This document shows positions 58,790-64,000 of a DNA stretch of 64,000 nucleotides, piece by piece. The DNA lies in the NCBI GenBank assembly GCA_025403435.1, contig CM046341.1, positions 1,812,591-1,876,590 of the forward strand. The letters are read 5' to 3'. Position 1 is the stretch's first letter, and every line of letters begins with the position of its first letter. The notes beneath the pieces are model-generated. The model did no database searches and was not told the origin of the DNA. It saw nothing but the letters and a program-made list of their open reading frames with translations. The stretch is from Artocarpus heterophyllus (Eukaryota; Streptophyta; Magnoliopsida; Rosales; Moraceae). The position numbers were made by a program, and so were the translations under genes.

Positions 58790-61370
58790 GATTTTGATTC
58801 TAGGAATTCGATTCGAAGATATTCTCGGAGATGTCACGGATGTGAGTGTGTTTCAATCCGACCATCTCTTGACTTCTTGTTACCATGTTTGCAATGTTTG
58901 TTTGCATTTTTTTTTTTTTTTTTCTTTCATGTAACAAAATCTCATATTTACGCAGGTCGCTGTGTTTGTCAACAGCAAGATTGGCAGGGCCCTGGCTGGC
59001 ATGGCAAGCTTCTGTTTTCGTATTCCTTTTAACAATCATCGTTCCGCATACTACCTATCTATCTTTTCATATTCTGTCATATTCCTTGTAACATTCATTG
59101 TTTCAATTCGTGATTCCGTTATTGAGAGTTTTTCTTATTTTTTTAGGACATAACCCAACAGGCTGCTATAGACAAACTAATGACTGCGATGGTCGAGCGG
59201 CGTCAACAGCAGCAGGCTTTTAAATGCAAAGGAGCCAAACATAATGTATGGACTGAACATTTACTACTATTATTTAGTTCGTATTTGTATTAATATTGTT
59301 ATTTGCTTAATCACATTCACAATTCTTTCTTTTTACCAGCTTTCAAAAGGCCATGTTTGCAGTGTCTCTTTCTGTTTGCAAAGCGGGTGCCAAAGTCAAG
59401 AATCTCCCTCTCTTGAGAGTATGTTACAACTTACTAGAAATGTAGTTGACACCAAGTCAACGGCAGATTGCGAATAAATGATACATTGTTGATCCCTTTG
59501 GTTGCAAGACATTGCAAAGCTTGCTGGAAGCGACAACGTCGTCCTGCCATTTCCCGCAATTACAATGTCATGAAGGCTCCCACGCATCTAACCAACAAAC
59601 TTGCTTTGGAGCTAGTCCCGTCAACACAATACAGATTTTGCCTTGTTTGGTTCATTCCTCCAATTCCATTTTCATTTTTGTGTTGTGGTTACAGCAATAC
59701 ATTGTTCTTTTTTGTCGGGGTGCCCTCGTGGGATCATGCTCGCGGGAAATGAGTAAATAAGTATTTATTTCGTTTGAAGGTGGCAGCCTTTTTTTTTTTT
59801 TTTTTTCCTTCTAAAACATTTCAGAAATAATTCATTCATGTAATGCCATGTCAAACCTTTTTTTTATTATTATTATTTTAAATTTTGCTGAATACATTTG
59901 TTTTATTTTATTTCCCTCTTTCAGTCTTTATATGTAACCAAACATGATCCGGATGCATTAGCGTACGCGGAGTGTCAAGTTGATTGTGTGCTTGCTAATA
60001 AAATTGAGGTTGTTCATTCACTTTAATGTTTATTCTTTTTTTTATATTTTTTTTAAGGAAAAAAAGTTTTATAAGTATTATGATATTTCTCTATCTTTCT
60101 TGACTTACCACATAGCCTTTTTGTGTGGAATTTAGGACATGAAGGAAGCTCTTGAGTTGATCAACATTGCCATTGATGATGTGGGACACACTGGCAAGGA
60201 TAGTACGTACTTTTTTTATATGTTGTTGTTGTTGTTGTTGTTGTTTTTAAGTATTTTTAGGAATAACAAATATAACTAGAGAAGAGATTTAAAGGTGTAC
60301 AAAATTGCTTGATACATCCTTGTTAATTTAGGTTCTCACTGGAGTAGAATTTGCTGAATGAGAAGATGTCAGATGATGGTTTTAAGAAGATGTTGAGGTC
60401 AATTATGAGCGCGTATCATGTCACGTCAATTAAAGATCCATTTGGTTGAGATGACTTAGACCTCAACTCCAAACAAGTACGCATAGTTGGACAAAAACTA
60501 GTAGAGATCATACAAGTGTCTAAGATGATGGCACGCATTTTATATAGATGCTTGAATATGATCTTAATTGTTGATTAAATTATTGGTTTCAAACAAATTA
60601 GTCTTATCTTTGGATCAGATTAAGTTCCTCTCTCTTTCTTCCTTATGTATGCACGTTTCGGGGCCTTAAATCGGATATCGAAAAGAGAATTTGCAATGCT
60701 CTTCTTCTTAAGGTGTTATCTTATATATGCGCTCTCTGAAATTTTAATTGTTCTTAAGATGAAAGTAAATTTATAATTAGTGTTAGTTCTTTTTTATTTT
60801 TTGAAAAAAAAAATGTTTGGTTCACAGATAAACCAAGTTGGAACCGTGACAGACTGCATTGCAGCCGTAGAAATGATCAAACAAGCTGGTTGGAGCTGTA
60901 TTATAACAACCTACGACTGTGGCAGGTAATAACAACACCACGGGAGTTGATTTCGAAAAGTAATAATAATATTATCGGAGTTGATTTTAAGAGTACAATG
61001 TCTTTACGCTTACCATCTATCGATGATTTTTCATAAGAGTTATAATTTTGTTATTTATAAAATTATGAGCTTTAATTTAATATGTAATATATTTTTTAAA
61101 TTGAGTCTTTTGATTTTGTTAATAACGAAATTATAACTTCATAAGGGTAAATAGTATTGCTCTTTTCGTAAAGATTATCACTTGGAGGCGGAGGAAAAGT
61201 GGTTTATGGATCTTTGTGTGGGTTTGTCCGTGTTAGGTAATCATCTTAAGTAATTGTTTATTATTCTTATAATCTTCTTTCTAGCCGTACTTGTAGTGTT
61301 ATTTTCATCTTCTATCAGGATCAGCTCCGGTTTGGAACTCCCATTCTGCAGCCGCGAGTTGCGTTCTATA
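58790..61370 (+). pseudogene. Intron-bearing pseudogene of cytosolic enolase
   Basis: A string of exon-like pieces follows enolase order. 58956-59009 reads VFVNSKIGRALAGM; 59147-59245 DITQQAAIDKLMTAMV; 59340-59419 AMFAVSLSVCKAGAKVKNLPL; 59500-59625 DIAKLAGSDNVVLPFPA. Then 60136-60202 reads DMKEALELINIAIDDVGHTG; 60363-60530 SAYHVTSIKDPFG; 60828-60925 INQVGTVTDCIAAVEMIKQA; 61186-61235 EEKWFMDLCVGLS. The wording is closest to the cytosolic ENO2/LOS2 class. Introns remain with GT-AG edges, so it arose by DNA duplication. Damage is clear: a TGA at 60447-60449, frame changes around the GSHA block near 59575, and Lys in place of the metal-binding Glu of SIEDPF. The GDDL Asp is lost (VGQKL), and several exons are missing. 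A last open segment (61556-61677) does not resemble enolase. Confidence 0.8.
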
Positions 61371-61857
61371 ATTAGATTTGTTTGTTATCTTCTTTCTTAG
61401 TTTATAATATAGCATATGAAAATTTTAAATTATTACAAAAAAAAAATTTAATTTGAACTAAAATAACCAACCATACTATATTATATATATTATATAAATA
61501 TATATTATTGTTAACCTTCAATGGGATTGATTCTCTCTCTTTCTCTCTCCGCAGTTCCACATGATTTCGGGGCAGCTTCGCAAATGTGACTATGCCAATG
61601 CATCATACCATGAGAAAAATTCAGAGCCATGTGAGACTCAGTTGAGAGAGTTTAATGGGGAACAAGAAAAGAAGTAATTTAAAATTTGTGTTATCTGTTA
61701 GGATTTTTATTCAAATTAATTGAATTTAAAATTATGTTTATCTATAGGGATTGTTTAGGATTCATTTAAGTTTTGATTATGTGGTGATGTTTTTAACTTA
61801 TCATTTGGTTTTGTATTTGTGTTTTTCACTTCAAACGTTTGACGTATCGAATATTTG

Positions 61858-61948
61858 ACGACCACCAAAAAATACGAGAGAGAGAACTTTCCACGCTATT
61901 TAAAAGAAAACAAGCAAGCAAAGATCACAACATAGGCCTTTCAAGTGT
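61858..61948. repeat. Third fragment of the 49.5/62-kb repeat
   Basis: Matches the inner part of both large copies (about 49970-50070 and 62845-62945): GAGAGAGAACTTTCC, TTTAAAAGAAAACAAGCAAG, AAGTGTGGG. It lies directly before copy 2, so the repeat is a mosaic rather than a simple two-copy duplication. Confidence 0.65.
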
Positions 61949-61967
61949 GGGGTTCAGGGTTAATAAG

Positions 61968-62378
61968 ATCATTTCTAACCCATAACACCAAAATCGTGTA
62001 ACTGTTACATCAAACAGTAACTTTATCTTTAAATCTTTACACCAGACTATTCTCGGTATACGCCGACATTTTTTCTTTTGTCCTCGGACATTCAGACGTT
62101 TTGTTCAATTCCGAAAATTGCGTTCTCATGCCCGAAAACCTTGCGATTGATTGGTGAAAGAGCGTCTATTTCTTCTTATTTTTACATTAATTTTTATTAA
62201 TTCCTTACTATTTAACTATTTCACAAAAATAACGTGATGAACAATGACATGTCATATTTGGCGTGTTCCTATTCATCTCACCAATATGACGTAAGTTTTT
62301 GGCGTCTCGTTGGAAACAATATTAACTCTAAAATAACGTTTAACTCACAAATCTGGCATGGTTTGGAGATGGTCTAAG
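61968..62378. mobile_element. Probable inverted-repeat element in copy 2
   Basis: The left end CATTTCTAACCCATAACACC and the reverse complement of the right end (CCATCTCCAAACCATGCCAG) form a loose inverted repeat. Copy 1 lacks this segment. No coding capacity is visible. Confidence 0.5.
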
Positions 62379-63542
62379 GGTCTCGTTTTTTGAGTTGTTG
62401 TGGTTGGTGGTTTTTTCACAAAATTTTTTAGTACAAGCAATTTGGACATGTAACTTTGAAATATCTATTTTAACTTGAGTTTGGAAAGTCCATTCATTTT
62501 ATTACAATTTCCTTTTGCACATTTCTTCTTACAAAATTAGAATGTTATAAAGGATGGTCTTTCATGAAAAAATAAGAGGCTTTTAAATCCTCTTTTATAC
62601 TTCATCAATTGTTATGGATTAACCATATTAGTTTTTATAAGCAAATCTCACCGAAGGTTGACCATCTGTTTTGCATTTACTTCCTCACTTTTTTCATTTT
62701 CTTTTTTGTCTTTTTTATTTTAAGTCCAATGTGGATTCAACGAATGCTACACTTTTGACTCAAAATGTACCTGTAATTGGTTACAATATAAACATTGTCA
62801 CAAACAAATACAGTACCGGATTTATTCTACAGCAAATCGCCGACCACAAAGAGAGAGAGAGAGAGAGAGGGAACTTTCCAGGCTGTTTTAAAAGAAAACA
62901 AGCAAGCAAAGAAAATCACAATATAAAACACTTGAAGTGTGGGTTTTTTGTACTACAAAACAATACAATAATGCTCTATCCCTTGTCAAAATTCCTCTTT
63001 CAGGCTAATGAGTGTCCAAAAAGAACAAAGAAAGGCATTGGTTTCTCTCTCTTCTTCATTTTTTTTTTCTCTTTTAATAAGCAAAAGAATATAATCACAT
63101 TATTATTCTATAAAATCTTAAATATGGATCTAAACTAATCTTATCAAACTTTATGCGCCAAGGAAATCTCACAAGATCCATTCTTCCAAAGTACATTTCT
63201 TTCTGGGAATAATAAGTGGTTGATCTTTCTTTTTTCCTCAAGGGTAACTTTGAAAATAAATAAATGTCAATAAACTGTAATTTTTTTTTACCCCTAATAT
63301 GAGCTACAACTAGTGGAATGTTGAGTATATGCATGTTTTTTGCAAAAGGGGCTTTCAATCAAACCAGCAATATATGCATAATTAATTTCAAAAGTAGAAA
63401 AATATTTACCAAAACTGTGAGAATCTTGGACTTTACTCGTTATTTTTGCTACTTTTCCCTTTATTTGTTATCCAAGGTAGCTTTCACACTTCATGACGCA
63501 CACCCTTTTCAATTTTTCTTTCCAAGAATGAGCATGATTTTA

Positions 63543-63638
63543 GGGTGTTTGGTTCAAATTTTATGGAACAAAAAAAAATTATAGCAAAAGTGAGTCAGAA
63601 CAACATTTTCTAGTTTTAATTTGCGTTCCCAAACACCT
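63543..63638. mobile_element. MITE, about 96 bp, GGGTGTTTGG ends
   Basis: GGGTGTTTGGTTCAAATT at the left; the right end on the other strand reads AGGTGTTTGGGAACGCAAAT. Same terminal type as 3847 and 37372 but a different inside. Confidence 0.6.
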
Positions 63639-64000
63639 TAAAATTTATCTTATTTTTAATAAATCAGTTAAAACTAATTAGTTTAAACTAACAACAGTAC
63701 AAATTTTTTAACAACTATGATAAAAAAGTAAAAAGCTTTGTCAACTTATCTGACCGTTATATTGACTACACGTACAAAAATTGATTCTAGAGACTTGAAA
63801 TTGCAACAAATATCAAAATTTGACTGCTCTTCCCTTCAAAAAAAAATATTTTAGTGCTCTTTTTAAGAAGTCTATTTTGTGTGACTATAAATTTGTGTCT
63901 ATAGTTGAATATTATTTCTAGAGATTTCAATTATGTCATGCCGTAAGGTCTTAATCTTTAAATCACCTTTGCTTTTTAGATTGTAATGATCATATACTAT
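63639..64000. other. AT-rich end of window
   Basis: Includes the last part of duplication copy 2 (to about 63825), then AT-rich sequence with no gene seen. Confidence 0.5.

Larger units (their letters stand above)
61949..63825. repeat. Direct duplication, copy 2
   Basis: Partner of 49521-51610. After TTCAGGGTTAATAAGAT it is interrupted by an insert of about 410 bp (61968-62378), then resumes at GTTTTTTGAGTTGTTG. A GA microsatellite (62853-62870) and a MITE at 63543-63638 are private to this copy. Confidence 0.75.

Noticed and set aside
62671..63138. 155-codon open frame in duplication copy 2
   Set aside because: It crosses a GA microsatellite, and its counterpart in copy 1 has different stops and frame, so there is no sign of protein constraint.

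Overview
This looks like nuclear DNA from a eudicot plant. It is AT-rich. Its genes are split by GT-AG introns and belong to plant-specific families: a FAR1-related protein, an LLM-domain B-GATA factor, a DUF1218 membrane protein, an extensin-like glycoprotein and a plant-type importin alpha. The gaps between genes are large and full of small DNA transposons and retrotransposon remnants. The species cannot be named from the sequence.

Layout. (1) 1-6100: remains of a large Mutator-like element (MULE). A frameshifted mudrA-type transposase lies on +, and a DUF1985/Ulp1-type gene faces it on -. (2) 6200-10650: FRS11-like FAR1-related factor, itself an old domesticated MULE transposase, with a foldback element in each coding intron. 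(3) 11400-11680: small uncertain ORF on -. (4) 14159-15512: four-pass DUF1218 protein. A diverged tandem copy of its 3' end and downstream flank follows at 17741-19430, and the two copies carry different transposon insertions. (5) 21695-24378: complete 10-exon importin alpha. (6) 26894-27580: hAT-type element with a perfect 8-bp target duplication. Next come a GC-rich island (28040-28500) and a foldback element split by a solo LTR (30630-32705). (7) 35142-36414: GATA factor with a TATA box and three short uORFs. (8) 39690-42127: LTR-derived block related, in inverted orientation, to the solo LTR at 31 kb. (9) 47412-47867 (-): secreted proline-rich protein. (10) 49.5-51.6 kb and 61.9-63.8 kb: diverged direct duplication. 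Between its copies lie a 2.95-kb solo LTR with an internal 767-bp-period duplication and an intron-bearing, decayed enolase pseudogene (58.79-61.37 kb).

The functional genes are unrelated housekeeping or regulatory genes and do not form a pathway or cluster. The most informative content is evolutionary. Several old duplications act as paired filled and empty sites that allow element insertions to be ordered. The MULE next to FRS11 shows a transposon and a host gene derived from the same superfamily side by side. I found no evidence for a new multi-gene system. Exon limits were set by reading splice sites and checking frame by hand; transposon ends without a stated target duplication are approximate.
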